Below are positions 16,682 through 26,300 of a stretch of DNA of 64,000 nt, piece by piece. Position numbers and translations under genes: made by a program. The stretch is from NCBI RefSeq assembly GCF_025146565.1, contig NZ_CP102258.1, positions 372,001-436,000 of the forward strand, written 5' to 3'. The DNA is from Bacteroides eggerthii (GTDB taxonomy: Bacteria > Bacteroidota > Bacteroidia > Bacteroidales > Bacteroidaceae). Every line of letters begins with the position of its first letter. Position 1 is the stretch's first letter. The notes under the pieces are model-generated. The model had not been told where the DNA came from. It saw only the letters and a list, made by a program, of their open reading frames with translations, and searched no databases.

Positions 16682-18999
16682 TGGAGCGGTCAGGAAATTT
16701 CTATAAGGCAATACGGTTGGGATATATACTTATCTCCATTCTTATCGGATGTATGGCATATAATAGCCTCTATGAATGGCAGGAGATAGAAGCATTAGAA
16801 CTTGGCAATAAAAAAATAGACGAGCTCCGAAAAGAAATAAACAATATCAATATTCAAATGATAAAATTTTCTCTATTGGGTGAAACAATACTGGAATGGA
16901 ACGATAAAGATATCGAGCATTACCATGCACGGCGTATGGCAATGGACAGTATGCTCTGCCGTTTCAAGGCCACCTATCCAGCAGAGCGCATCGATAGTGT
17001 GCGCAGTCTTTTAGAGGATAAGGAACGACAGATGTTCCAGATAGTCCGGTTAATGGATGAACAACAATCTATTAACAAGAAGATAGCCAATCAAATTCCG
17101 GTTATTGTACAGAAAAGTGTGCAGGAACAGTCCAAAAAGCCAAAACGAAAAGGTTTCTTAGGCATATTCGGCAAAAAAAAGGAAGTAACTCCAGCAGTAT
17201 CAACCACTATCCTTCATTCGGTCAATAGAAACGTAATCAGCGAACAGAAAGTGCAGGATCGCCAATTGTCGGAACAAGCCGACAGCCTTGCAGCTCGTAA
17301 TGCAGAACTTAACAGACAACTGCAAGAATTGATTTGCCAAATAGAAGAAAAGGTACAAACCGAACTGCAAAGCCGGGAAAACGAAATAGTTGCCATGCGT
17401 GAAAAGTCATTTATGCAAGTAGGCGGTTTAATGGGATTCGTTCTTCTATTGTTGTTAATTTCCTACATCATCATACATCGTGATGCAAAAAGCATTAAAC
17501 AATACAAGCACAAGACAACTGATTTGATAAGGCAACTGGAACAATCCGTACAACGGAACGAGGCACTGATAACGTCAAGGAAGAAGGCGGTACATACTAT
17601 CACCCATGAACTGCGCACACCGCTGACAGCAATAACAGGCTATGCCGGACTGATACGGAAAGAACAGTGTGAGGATAAGTCCGGGCAGTATATCCAAAAC
17701 ATACTGCAATCCTCCGACCGTATGCGGGATATGCTTAACACTTTGCTTGACTTCTTCCGCCTGGACAACGGCAAGGAACAGCCCCGTCTGTCACCCTGCC
17801 GGATTTCAGCAATCACGCACACACTTGAAACGGAGTTCATGCCTGTTGCCGTGAACAAAGGGCTGTCCTTGTCCGTGAAGACTGGACACGATGCCATTGT
17901 ATTGACCGACAAAGAGCGAATAATACAAATCGGGAATAACCTGCTGTCAAACGCTGTCAAGTTCACAGAAGAAGGCGGTGTTTCTTTGATTACTGAATAT
18001 GATAATGGAGTTCTGACACTGGTCGTTGAAGATACAGGTACAGGCATGACAGAAGAGGAACAGAAACAAGCGTTCGGTGCGTTTGAACGTCTATCAAATG
18101 CCGCCGCAAAGGAGGGTTTCGGGCTTGGGCTTGCCATAATGCGTAATATTGTGTCGATGCTTGGCGGAACAATCCGTTTAGACAGCAAGAAAGGGAAAGG
18201 CAGTCGTTTCACAGTTGAAATTTCTATGCAGGAAGCTGAAGAACAGCTTGGATATACAAGCAATACACCTGTTTATCATAACAATAAATTCCATGATGTT
18301 GTCGCCATTGACAATGATGAGGTATTACTTCTGATGCTGAAAGAGATGTATTCCCAAGAAGGAATACACTGCGACACTTGCACCGATGCTGCGGCACTGA
18401 TGGAAATGATACGCCAGAAAGAATACAGCCTGTTGCTGACAGACTTGAATATGCCCGATATAAACGGTTTCGAATTGCTGGAACTGTTGCGTTCGTCCAA
18501 CGTGGGCAATTCACCAACAATCCCGGTGGTTGTGGCAACCGCTTCGGGCAGTTGTAACAAAGGGGAACTATTGGCAAAAGGCTTTGCCGGATGCCTGTTC
18601 AAACCGTTCTCCATATCGGAACTGATGGAGGTTTCCGACAGGTGTGCCATAAAAGCGACACCGGACGGGAAACCGGACTTTTCCGCCTTATTGTCCTATG
18701 GCAATGAAGCCGTCATGCTGGAAAAGTTGATAACTGAAACAGAAAAGGAAATGCAGGCGGTACGGGATGCAGCAAAAGAAAAAGACCTGCAAAAGCTGGA
18801 TTCCCTGATCCACCACCTGCGCAGTTCGTGGGAGGTGCTCCGTGCCGACCAACCGCTGAATGTACTTTACGGATTGCTTCGTGGCGATGCTCTCCCGGAT
18901 GGTGAAGCGTTAAGCCATGCCGTGACTGCCGTGCTGGATAAGGGAGTGGAAATAATACGGTTGGCAGAAGAGGAAAGGAGAAAATACGAAGATGAATAA
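16681..18999 (+). CDS. rteA: RteA hybrid sensor histidine kinase
   Basis: 772 residues. Two membrane segments (about 11-27 and 246-264) flank a coiled periplasmic region containing a lysine-rich KKPKRKGFLGIFGKKKE stretch. HisKA has the phosphorylated H309 in THELRTPLTAITGY; an HATPase domain follows with N, G1 and G2 boxes (GNNLLSNAVKF, VEDTGTGM, GFGLGLAIM). A receiver domain has D588 in LLTDLNMPD, and a C-terminal HPt-like segment reads LIHHLRSSWEVL. It works with RteB to relay the signal that switches on rteC. It is translationally coupled to tetQ (TAATG) and overlaps rteB by 8 bases. The sensed signal is unknown. Confidence 0.95.
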   Translation: MERSGNFYKAIRLGYILISILIGCMAYNSLYEWQEIEALELGNKKIDELRKEINNINIQMIKFSLLGETILEWNDKDIEHYHARRMAMDSMLCRFKATYPAERIDSVRSLLEDKERQMFQIVRLMDEQQSINKKIANQIPVIVQKSVQEQSKKPKRKGFLGIFGKKKEVTPAVSTTILHSVNRNVISEQKVQDRQLSEQADSLAARNAELNRQLQELICQIEEKVQTELQSRENEIVAMREKSFMQVGGLMGFVLLLLLISYIIIHRDAKSIKQYKHKTTDLIRQLEQSVQRNEALITSRKKAVHTITHELRTPLTAITGYAGLIRKEQCEDKSGQYIQNILQSSDRMRDMLNTLLDFFRLDNGKEQPRLSPCRISAITHTLETEFMPVAVNKGLSLSVKTGHDAIVLTDKERIIQIGNNLLSNAVKFTEEGGVSLITEYDNGVLTLVVEDTGTGMTEEEQKQAFGAFERLSNAAAKEGFGLGLAIMRNIVSMLGGTIRLDSKKGKGSRFTVEISMQEAEEQLGYTSNTPVYHNNKFHDVVAIDNDEVLLLMLKEMYSQEGIHCDTCTDAAALMEMIRQKEYSLLLTDLNMPDINGFELLELLRSSNVGNSPTIPVVVATASGSCNKGELLAKGFAGCLFKPFSISELMEVSDRCAIKATPDGKPDFSALLSYGNEAVMLEKLITETEKEMQAVRDAAKEKDLQKLDSLIHHLRSSWEVLRADQPLNVLYGLLRGDALPDGEALSHAVTAVLDKGVEIIRLAEEERRKYEDE

Positions 19000-20314
19000 G
19001 ACAAAAATAATTGTGGTGGAAGACAACATCGTGTATTGCGAATATGTCTGCAATATGCTGTCACGGGAGGGCTACCGCAATATGAAGGCTTACCACCTCT
19101 CAACCGCGAAGAAACATCTGCAACAGGCAACAGATAATGATATCGTGGTTGCCGACCTGCGTCTGCCTGACGGCAGTGGCATAGACCTTTTGTGCTGGAT
19201 GCGAAAGGAGGGAAAGATGCAGCCCTTCATCATTATGACCGACTACGCCGAAGTTAATACCGCCGTGGAAAGCATGAAACTCGGCTCGATAGACTATATT
19301 CCCAAACAGCTTGTGGAGGATAAACTTGTCCCCCTGATCCGTTCCATACTGAAAGAACGTCAGGCAGGACAACGCCGTATGCCTATATTCGCCCGTGAAG
19401 GTTCCGCCTTTCAGAAAATCATGCACCGCATAAGGCTGGTAGCCGCCACCGATATGAGCGTGATGATATTTGGTGAGAACGGCACGGGCAAGGAGCATAT
19501 TGCCCACCTGTTGCATGACAAGAGCAAACGTGCAGGCAAGCCATTTGTGGCGGTGGACTGCGGTTCACTCTCCAAAGAGCTTGCACCGTCGGCTTTCTTC
19601 GGACACGTCAAAGGTGCATTTACAGGTGCGGACAATGCCAAGAAAGGATATTTCCATGAGGCGGAAGGCGGCACGTTGTTTCTGGACGAGGTAGGAAACC
19701 TCGCGTTGGAAACCCAACAGATGTTGCTCCGTGCCATACAGGAGAGGCGGTATCGCCCGGTCGGAGACAAGGCAGACCGGAATTTCAATGTCCGCATCAT
19801 CGCTGCTACCAATGAAGATTTGGAGGTATCGGTGAATGAAAAGCGTTTTCGGCAGGATCTTCTGTACCGCCTGCACGACTTCGGGATAACCGTTCCTCCG
19901 TTGCGTGACTGTCAAGAAGACATTATGCCGCTGGCAGAGTTCTTCCGTGATATGGCAAACAGAGAGCTGGAGTGTAGCGTGAGCGGGTTCAGTTCCGAAG
20001 CACGTAAAGCGTTGCTGACACACGCATGGCCGGGCAACGTGCGGGAACTTCGGCAGAAAGTTATGGGTGCTGTATTGCAGGCGCAGGAAGGTGTTGTCAT
20101 GAAAGAGCATCTGGAACTTGCCGTGACGAAACCGACCTCTACTGTCAGCTTCGCCTTGCGCAATGACGCGGAGGATAAGGAGCGGATATTGCGTGCGTTG
20201 AAACAGGCAAACGGCAACCGGAGTGTCGCCGCAGAACTGCTCGGCATAGGCAGGACAACACTATACAGCAAACTTGAAGAGTATGGACTTAAATATAAAT
20301 TCAAGCAATCATAG
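18992..20314 (+). CDS. rteB: RteB sigma54-type response regulator
   Basis: 440 residues in NtrC layout. The receiver domain (1-120) has phospho-acceptor D55 in VVADLRLPDGSG. The AAA+ domain (about 135-365) has Walker A GENGTGKE, the GAFTGA loop that contacts sigma54, and Walker B GGTLFLDEVG. The C-terminus is a Fis-type helix-turn-helix (NRSVAAELLGIGRTTLYSKL). It activates rteC transcription in CTnDOT. Its frame overlaps rteA by 8 bases, so the pair is made together with TetQ under tetracycline control. Confidence 0.96.
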   Translation: MNKTKIIVVEDNIVYCEYVCNMLSREGYRNMKAYHLSTAKKHLQQATDNDIVVADLRLPDGSGIDLLCWMRKEGKMQPFIIMTDYAEVNTAVESMKLGSIDYIPKQLVEDKLVPLIRSILKERQAGQRRMPIFAREGSAFQKIMHRIRLVAATDMSVMIFGENGTGKEHIAHLLHDKSKRAGKPFVAVDCGSLSKELAPSAFFGHVKGAFTGADNAKKGYFHEAEGGTLFLDEVGNLALETQQMLLRAIQERRYRPVGDKADRNFNVRIIAATNEDLEVSVNEKRFRQDLLYRLHDFGITVPPLRDCQEDIMPLAEFFRDMANRELECSVSGFSSEARKALLTHAWPGNVRELRQKVMGAVLQAQEGVVMKEHLELAVTKPTSTVSFALRNDAEDKERILRALKQANGNRSVAAELLGIGRTTLYSKLEEYGLKYKFKQS

Positions 20315-20336
20315 CCCGTAATTCACTGAATTTGGC

Positions 20337-20344
20337 TATCTTTG
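20337..20344 (+). promoter_or_regulatory. -7 box downstream of rteB
   Basis: TATCTTTG fits the TAnnTTTG consensus and stands 22 bases after the rteB stop. No good -33 TTTG is seen at the usual spacing. It would drive the structured leader at 20418-20538 and the DHFR-like gene. Confidence 0.5.
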
Positions 20345-20417
20345 CATAACATTTGAGAAAAACGGCGATTGGCAGGAGCTTTTCGCCGCCAACATATAGG
20401 ATAAGACCGCAAGGCGT

Positions 20418-20538
20418 TTCAAGCGAAAATCTGGTAAATTGGAACTACGGAGACGATTGCGTGATGCTTATGCTATGCTTACGCATAGCGTGCATTCACG
20501 TACTCTCCGTAAAGGCTTTACCAGAGCCATCGCTTGAA
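20418..20538 (+). ncRNA. Long interrupted hairpin leader (candidate cis-acting RNA)
   Basis: Four coaxial stems pair almost the whole stretch: TTCAAGCG 20418-20425 with 20531-20538; CTGGTAAA 20431-20438 with 20517-20524; TACGGAGA 20446-20453 with 20504-20511; CGTGA 20460-20464 with 20496-20500. The tip is GCTATGC-TTAC-GCATAGC (20472-20489). A T-run terminator follows immediately and the DHFR/RibD-like gene starts 55 bases beyond. The layout is that of a leader with transcription attenuation. No known riboswitch family is recognised. Confidence 0.6.
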
Positions 20539-20539
20539 G

Positions 20540-20566
20540 GTAGTGTGAATTGCACGCTACTTTTTT
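20540..20566 (+). terminator. Terminator between structured leader and DHFR-like gene
   Basis: GTAGTGTG (20540-20547) pairs with CACGCTAC (20553-20560) with one G-U pair, followed by six T. It lies upstream of, not downstream of, the gene at 20594. Confidence 0.75.
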
Positions 20567-20593
20567 ACCCTTGCCTAACGAAAGGAAACGATT

Positions 20594-21016
20594 ATGGGTA
20601 AAGTTCAGATTCTCGCCGTACTGACGATGGACGGATGTCTTTCTTCAGAGTTATATGATAAAGCACATCAGGATTTGTGCCTTGACCGTTGCGGTCTTGA
20701 TGAAATCAGGAAGAAAGCCTTTTACCGTGTGACACCGGACTATTCCATTTCAATGCTGCACGAATGGAGAAAAGACTGCACAAACATCCGTTACCTCGCG
20801 GAAGCCACACCGGACACGGCAGACTATATAAACGGACTGCTGCGGATGCACGCTGTGGATGAAATCATACTATACACCGTTCCTTTCATATCCGGAAGCG
20901 GACGACATTTTTTTAAGTCGGCTCTGCCAGAGCAACACTGGACGCTTTCCTCTTTGAAAAGCTATCCCAACGGTGTATGTCGCATTATCTATATCCTTGA
21001 TAAAAAAGCAAGATAG
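20594..21016 (+). CDS. DHFR/RibD C-terminal-like reductase
   Basis: 140 residues from MGKVQILAVLTMDGCLSSEL. The opening strand-turn (AVLTMDGCLSS) and the later VDEIILYTVPFISGSGRHFF match the dihydrofolate reductase/RibD C-terminal domain family (NADPH-dependent reductases). The family usually spans 160-220 residues, so this member is short, and the central NADPH loop is not obvious (TRYLAEATPDT-type segment only). It lies between rteB and rteC and is part of the conserved core of CTnDOT-type elements, but no role in transfer is known to me. It is preceded by a structured leader with its own terminator, which suggests conditional expression. Confidence 0.7.
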   Translation: MGKVQILAVLTMDGCLSSELYDKAHQDLCLDRCGLDEIRKKAFYRVTPDYSISMLHEWRKDCTNIRYLAEATPDTADYINGLLRMHAVDEIILYTVPFISGSGRHFFKSALPEQHWTLSSLKSYPNGVCRIIYILDKKAR

Positions 21017-21138
21017 CCAAAATGTGCGGCAAGCATACATTTCTATTTTCAGGAATAGAATAAATGTTCCGATTACAAACAATTTAAGTCGGAGATAATT
21101 TGTCCTTGTGAAAAAATACTGAATTTTATACCTCTGAA

Positions 21139-21175
21139 ATCCAGCACTTTGTAAAATTGAGTGTTGGATTTTTTA
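21139..21175 (+). terminator. Terminator upstream of rteC
   Basis: ATCCAGCACT (21139-21148) pairs with AGTGTTGGAT (21160-21169) with one G-U pair, followed by a T-run. It isolates rteC from upstream transcription, leaving about 80 bases for the RteB-activated rteC promoter. Confidence 0.75.
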
Positions 21176-21254
21176 TTTTCTGCCGCGTTTTTTGCCAATT
21201 ATATTCATGTGCGCACGCAGAAAACAAAGTGTAATTTTCAAAATTGACAGAACC

Positions 21255-21860
21255 ATGAATTATTTCTTGCTGGCGGAAACCGACTTTTTCCGCCTGATAA
21301 ACGAAGCCGGCGACTGCAATATGGAAACGGCATACACGGCTTTCGCCACCCAAGTGATCGAACTGTGCAACGGCGGCATGGACATGAACCTTACCGTCAT
21401 CGCGCTTGCCTACATCGAAATCGAGTTGCAGCACCATCCCGTACGTAATCTGTCAGAAGAAAAAAGAGAGATTGCCGCCTACGTCAGCAAGGCTCTGTCT
21501 TTCGTAAGAAAGATGCAGAAATTCCTTGCCACGCCCCAAGTGCCACCACTAATATCCGCCAACAACGCAACAGAAACCACCGCCAGCCTTCTTCAATGGA
21601 CGGGCAATGCCATCGACCTCGTGGAACTTATCTACGGCATAGACGTGATGGGCTGCATCAACAACGGCAATATGCCGCTCAAACAGCTCGCCCCACTTCT
21701 CTATAAGATATTCGGGGTTGATTCTAAAGACTGCTACCGCTTCTACACTGATATCAAACGCCGGAAGAACGAAAGCCGCACCTATTTCATTGACAGGATG
21801 CAGGAAAAACTGAACGAGAGAATGTTGCGTGATGAGGAGTTGGAGCGGATGAGAAAATAA
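21255..21860 (+). CDS. rteC: RteC excision-operon activator
   Basis: 201 residues from MNYFLLAETDFFRLINE; the frame is open back to 21192 but the earlier part is not protein-like. The sequence is largely helical, with a C-terminal basic region (FYTDIKRRKNESRTYFIDRM) likely to be the winged-helix DNA-binding part described for RteC. RteC binds inverted half sites upstream of xis2c and activates excision, probably at the TACGTGA-G-TCACGTA palindrome 18 kb to the left. It is itself controlled by RteB. A clean terminator follows at 21884-21913, and the cargo genes begin after it. Confidence 0.92.
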   Translation: MNYFLLAETDFFRLINEAGDCNMETAYTAFATQVIELCNGGMDMNLTVIALAYIEIELQHHPVRNLSEEKREIAAYVSKALSFVRKMQKFLATPQVPPLISANNATETTASLLQWTGNAIDLVELIYGIDVMGCINNGNMPLKQLAPLLYKIFGVDSKDCYRFYTDIKRRKNESRTYFIDRMQEKLNERMLRDEELERMRK

Positions 21861-21883
21861 AAAAATATCCATTACATATGAGA

Positions 21884-21913
21884 AGACAGGAATACTCGTA
21901 TCCTGTCTTTTTA
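21884..21913 (+). terminator. rteC terminator
   Basis: AGACAGGA (21884-21891) and TCCTGTCT (21901-21908) form a perfect 8-bp stem followed by TTTTTA. Confidence 0.85.
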
Positions 21914-22161
21914 TTTTCATTTAATTATATATTAATTAGCACAATATATGTGAGTTTTTCATTCCTATAAGGACAAATTTCAGAAACGTATGTCTGGTAA
22001 ATTATTGAGTCATCATAGTATGAACATATATCATTACTAAAAACAATGAAACAACTTCCATAAGATTGTGGTTGTAAAAATCGCCATTTAATAGCCCGTT
22101 TTTTTTGTAAAATTCGCCAATTAAAAAAATATGATTATCTTTGCATTATATTTTATAAGGT
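21914..22161 (+). promoter_or_regulatory. AT-rich gap with the promoter of the NTPase cargo
   Basis: No reading frame is supported in these 248 bases. TATCTTTG at 22136-22143 matches the -7 consensus and stands 18 bases before the ATG of the first cargo gene; the nearest TTTG (22104-22107) is too far, so the -33 box is weak. The change from the GC-richer rteC to very AT-rich sequence marks the likely left border of the cargo. Confidence 0.55.
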
Positions 22162-23292
22162 ATGGAAACAGTAAATAGAATACTTCAAGAGAAGATTACA
22201 GCACGAATCGCGCCCAATAAAGCAGTACTGATTTTTGGTGCTCGCCGTGTTGGTAAAACGGTAATGATGCGTAAAATTGTGGACAACTATTCAGGTAGGA
22301 CGATGATGCTCAACGGCGAAGACTACGACACATTAGCACTATTGGAGAATCGCTCAATAGCCAATTATCGGCATTTATTGGATGGTATTGATTTGCTGGC
22401 TATTGATGAGGCACAGAACATACCACAAATCGGTAGTATTCTGAAGTTGATAGTTGATGAAATACCGGGAATAAGTGTCTTGGCAAGTGGTTCTTCGTCA
22501 TTCGATTTGCTGAATAAGACTGGTGAACCGTTGGTCGGCCGCAGTACGCAATTTCTCCTTACACCATTCTCGCAACGGGAAATCGCACAGACGGAAACGG
22601 CACTTGAAACCCGCCAGAACCTCGAAGCGCGCTTGATTTACGGTTCCTATCCCGAAGTAGTAATGATGGAGAACTATGAACGTAAAACAGACTACCTACG
22701 TGATATTGTCGGTGCATACCTGCTTAAAGATATCTTAGCAATTGACGGCTTAAAAAATTCGAGCAAGATGCGCGATCTACTGCGATTGATAGCTTTTCAG
22801 TTGGGCAGCGAAGTTTCTTACGAAGAGTTAGGTAAACAACTCGGCATGAGCAAGACGACCGTTGAAAAATACCTCGACCTATTGGAAAAGGTCTTCGTTA
22901 TCTATCGTCTGGGGGCTTATTCGCGTAACCTACGCAAGGAGGTTACAAAAGCTGGCAAGTGGTACTTCTACGACAACGGCATTCGCAATGCCATTATCGG
23001 GGCTTTCTCACCGCTGGCCATTCGGCAGGATGTCGGTGCGCTGTGGGAGAACTACATCATCGGAGAGCGGCGCAAAGCGAACTTCAATGAGGGACTGCAC
23101 AGGGAGTTCTATTTCTGGCGCACCTACGACAAACAGGAAATCGACCTGATTGAGGAGAGTGCCGACAGTCTTACCGCCTTGGAGTTCAAGTGGGGAAATA
23201 AAATGCCGGCCGCACCGAAAGCCTTCCAAGAAGCCTATCCCTATGCCGAGTTTCATGTGGTAAATCGGGAGAATTATTTGGAGTTCGTATAA
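22162..23292 (+). CDS. AAA ATPase with DUF4143 domain
   Basis: 376 residues. Walker A is GARRVGKT (26-33) and Walker B with catalytic glutamate is LLAIDEAQ (78-85), typical of the AAA_14 group. The sensor-like LASGSSSFDL follows near residue 112. Residues about 170-340 are DUF4143, containing a winged helix (ELGKQLGMSKTTVEKYLDLL) and the nuclease-like YDNGIRNA and FWRTYDKQEIDLI segments (a PD-(D/E)XK-like fold is known for the domain). It starts the two-gene cargo and is separated from the KAP gene by 16 bases. Such proteins are abundant in Bacteroidetes and mostly uncharacterised. A link to defence is possible but not shown. Confidence 0.85.
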   Translation: METVNRILQEKITARIAPNKAVLIFGARRVGKTVMMRKIVDNYSGRTMMLNGEDYDTLALLENRSIANYRHLLDGIDLLAIDEAQNIPQIGSILKLIVDEIPGISVLASGSSSFDLLNKTGEPLVGRSTQFLLTPFSQREIAQTETALETRQNLEARLIYGSYPEVVMMENYERKTDYLRDIVGAYLLKDILAIDGLKNSSKMRDLLRLIAFQLGSEVSYEELGKQLGMSKTTVEKYLDLLEKVFVIYRLGAYSRNLRKEVTKAGKWYFYDNGIRNAIIGAFSPLAIRQDVGALWENYIIGERRKANFNEGLHREFYFWRTYDKQEIDLIEESADSLTALEFKWGNKMPAAPKAFQEAYPYAEFHVVNRENYLEFV

Positions 23293-23308
23293 TCAATAAA
23301 TTACGTAT

Positions 23309-26300
23309 ATGGAAACAAAACTACAATCCAAACAGCAATATCCGCGGTTTATCCAAAATAAACCGTGTGGTATTGACAAATTCGATGGAGGTTCGCAAGA
23401 AAGGTTGGCAAAAACTATTGCTCGCCATTTTTGTCAGAATGATTCATTGGATGAGGAATGTACTTTACCTCGAATTATCGGCATCGAAGGTATTTGGGGA
23501 TCTGGAAAATCCAACGTGGTTAAAATGTTGGAACGTGAATTATCAGACGACTATTACTTTTTTGAGTATGACGCATGGGGACATCAAGAGGACTTGCAAC
23601 GCCGCTCTATATTGGAATTGCTTACAAGCAAACTTATTGATGATGGTATCCTATCTGGAAATGCAACAATAAAAGTCAAAGGTGGAGGTACGAAAACCGT
23701 ATCATGGTCTGAAAAGCTGAAATATTTATTAGCCCGTAAAACGGAGACCGTAACCGAAAAATATCCCCTTATCAGTAATGGTATGGTTGCGGCATTTTTG
23801 GTTGCAGTTTTAACTCCGATATTTACATTTATTGCGTATGCAGTAAAACCTACACCCACAACATGGTGGTTTTCTTTATTGTCTATTATCATAGCTGCAC
23901 TGCCAGTTCTTATTGCATTGTGCGTTTGGAAATGGGCATATAGCAAAGATCATAAATATGGATGGAGTTATATGTTAGCTATTTATCAAGATAAAGTCGA
24001 AAAGGACGTTTGCTATGAGACTTTGAGCGAAGACGAACCAACGGTTTACGAGTTCAAAACATGGATGCAAGACATTTCTGATTTTATCAAGGAAAAAGGA
24101 CAACGTAAATTAGTCCTTGTTTTTGACAACATGGATCGTCTCCCCGCTGAAAAAGTAAAAGAATTATGGTCTTCTATCCATACGTTCTTCGCCGATAGCG
24201 GTTTTGAAAATGTTTGGGCTGTTATTCCTTTCGATGAAACACATTTAGCTTGTGCATTCGGAGATGAGACCGACGAACAAACGAAACAACTGACCAAGTA
24301 TTTTATCAATAAAACTTTCCCTATTGTTTATCGTGTTGCTCCTCCTGTTATTACCGACTATCGAAGTATATTCAACAAACTGTTTGTTGAAGCATTTGGA
24401 GAAACAGAAAATGAAGCGAAAGAAACTATAAATCGGATATTCAGATTGGTAAATCCTAATGCCAATGTTAGGGAAATTATATCATATATCAATGAGATGG
24501 TCGCTCTTAAACAAGAGTGGTGTAACGAAATTTTGATGATAAACATAGCATTGTTCTGTTTGAAGAAGACGGATATTCTGGCAAATCCAGTAGAACAAAT
24601 ATTGTCCGGCGACTATCTGAATGGCATTCAAACAATAATTAACAATGATCTGCAAACACAACGCGAAATTGCAGCTTTGGTATATGGTGTCGATGTTGAA
24701 GATGCTCGACAAATTCCATTGAAAAAATATATTGAAGGCTGCATCAACGGAGAAGAAGACCACGACATAAATCAATATGCAGAGACTAATAAACAATTTG
24801 ACACTGTATTAGAAGAAGTTATACAATGTATGGACAATGCGCTTATCGATAAGATTATACATTGTTTGCATAAATTAACTCGAAAGAGCGATGTTATTCT
24901 GCGTGTATGGCAAAGAATAGCACAATTGAAATTAAAAGAATCCATAGAGAAGCAGGTGTTCCCTGTCGAATACCAAGAACTGCTGTTGCATTTAGACACG
25001 GAAAGCCAAAACCATGTGATTGCTCAATTATATAAGAAGATAGTTCGGTTCAATGACTTCAATGGCGGCGACTATTTCAAAACGTTAGATGCAATAGACA
25101 GGTTTATTGCGCAAAATAAGTTGGCGTGCGATTTTACGTCATTGATTGAAGCAAAAACAGTCAAGCCAAATACATTTATCGATTATATTCAAGCTGCAAA
25201 TGCAACAGATGCTGCCTATCGGGATAACGCGACAACTAAAGCATATAAATATTATCAAGTAGCAACAAATTCGGAGGCGCTCGATAATTATTTGGCAAAC
25301 TTACTACCCGATAATTTCGACCATGCAGATATTGTAAAAACGTTAAAAGATAATTCTACCTATACGTTTCCAACGCTTTTGCAAGCGATCACGAATTGCA
25401 TTGATGAACAGAATGTAAATAAAGATAATATAGGGGCTATATTTACAACCTATCGTTTATTGGCATCTGACGAAGAAAGACCTTTACCTGTAACGTTAGA
25501 TTCAACCTACATAAATCAGTTGCATTCTGAATTAGAAACTGATGGCCGAAACATTAAAGAGTCTGGATATTACGATTTAGTCGCCATGCAATTGGCACAT
25601 GGTCATTCCGTTTCCTTAATAGAGGGTGGAGATATAAAATATGTTGCAGAACTCATGGACTATTATGTGGATCATGGAGACTTATTAGTAAATAGTGTGG
25701 GATGGAATATACCGCTATTAAATGAAACACTACAATACATGGTAAATCATAAACTTGGCTATAAATTATTGCTCTCAGACATATTGCCCCAATTTGAAGA
25801 TATTAAGAACAGAATAGGTGTAACGGATGAGGTATTTATCGAGCATTTAGCAGAGTGGAATACCGATTTGGATAAGTATATCACTAAGAACAATATTAAA
25901 GATGTAATTCCTGACGCATCTTTTTACGATTTGACCACTAAAATAAGCAATGTCCTGACCGATCATATCAATAAAATAGCGTTCGAAGCGTTGTCTGAAA
26001 TAAGTGTTGATACATTATACGCCCAAAGAACAGCACATACATCATATTATTGGTTTGTCGCAATAAAACATTTACTGGCTAAAATCAAATCCTTGCCAGA
26101 TAACTTGACTGAATTTGGCAAAAAGATTCTGATGGATATTGCTTCTGGAACTCAAAGTTTGAATCCTTTCCCTAATTGTTTCAAGAATATAGTTGAAAGA
26201 TTGGATAAACGAAAAATTAAATCGACAGTTACCGATATAAGAAATGATTTCTGCATCGGTAAAAAGACTATCAATGCAATAAAGTTTCAATTTTTCGAAA

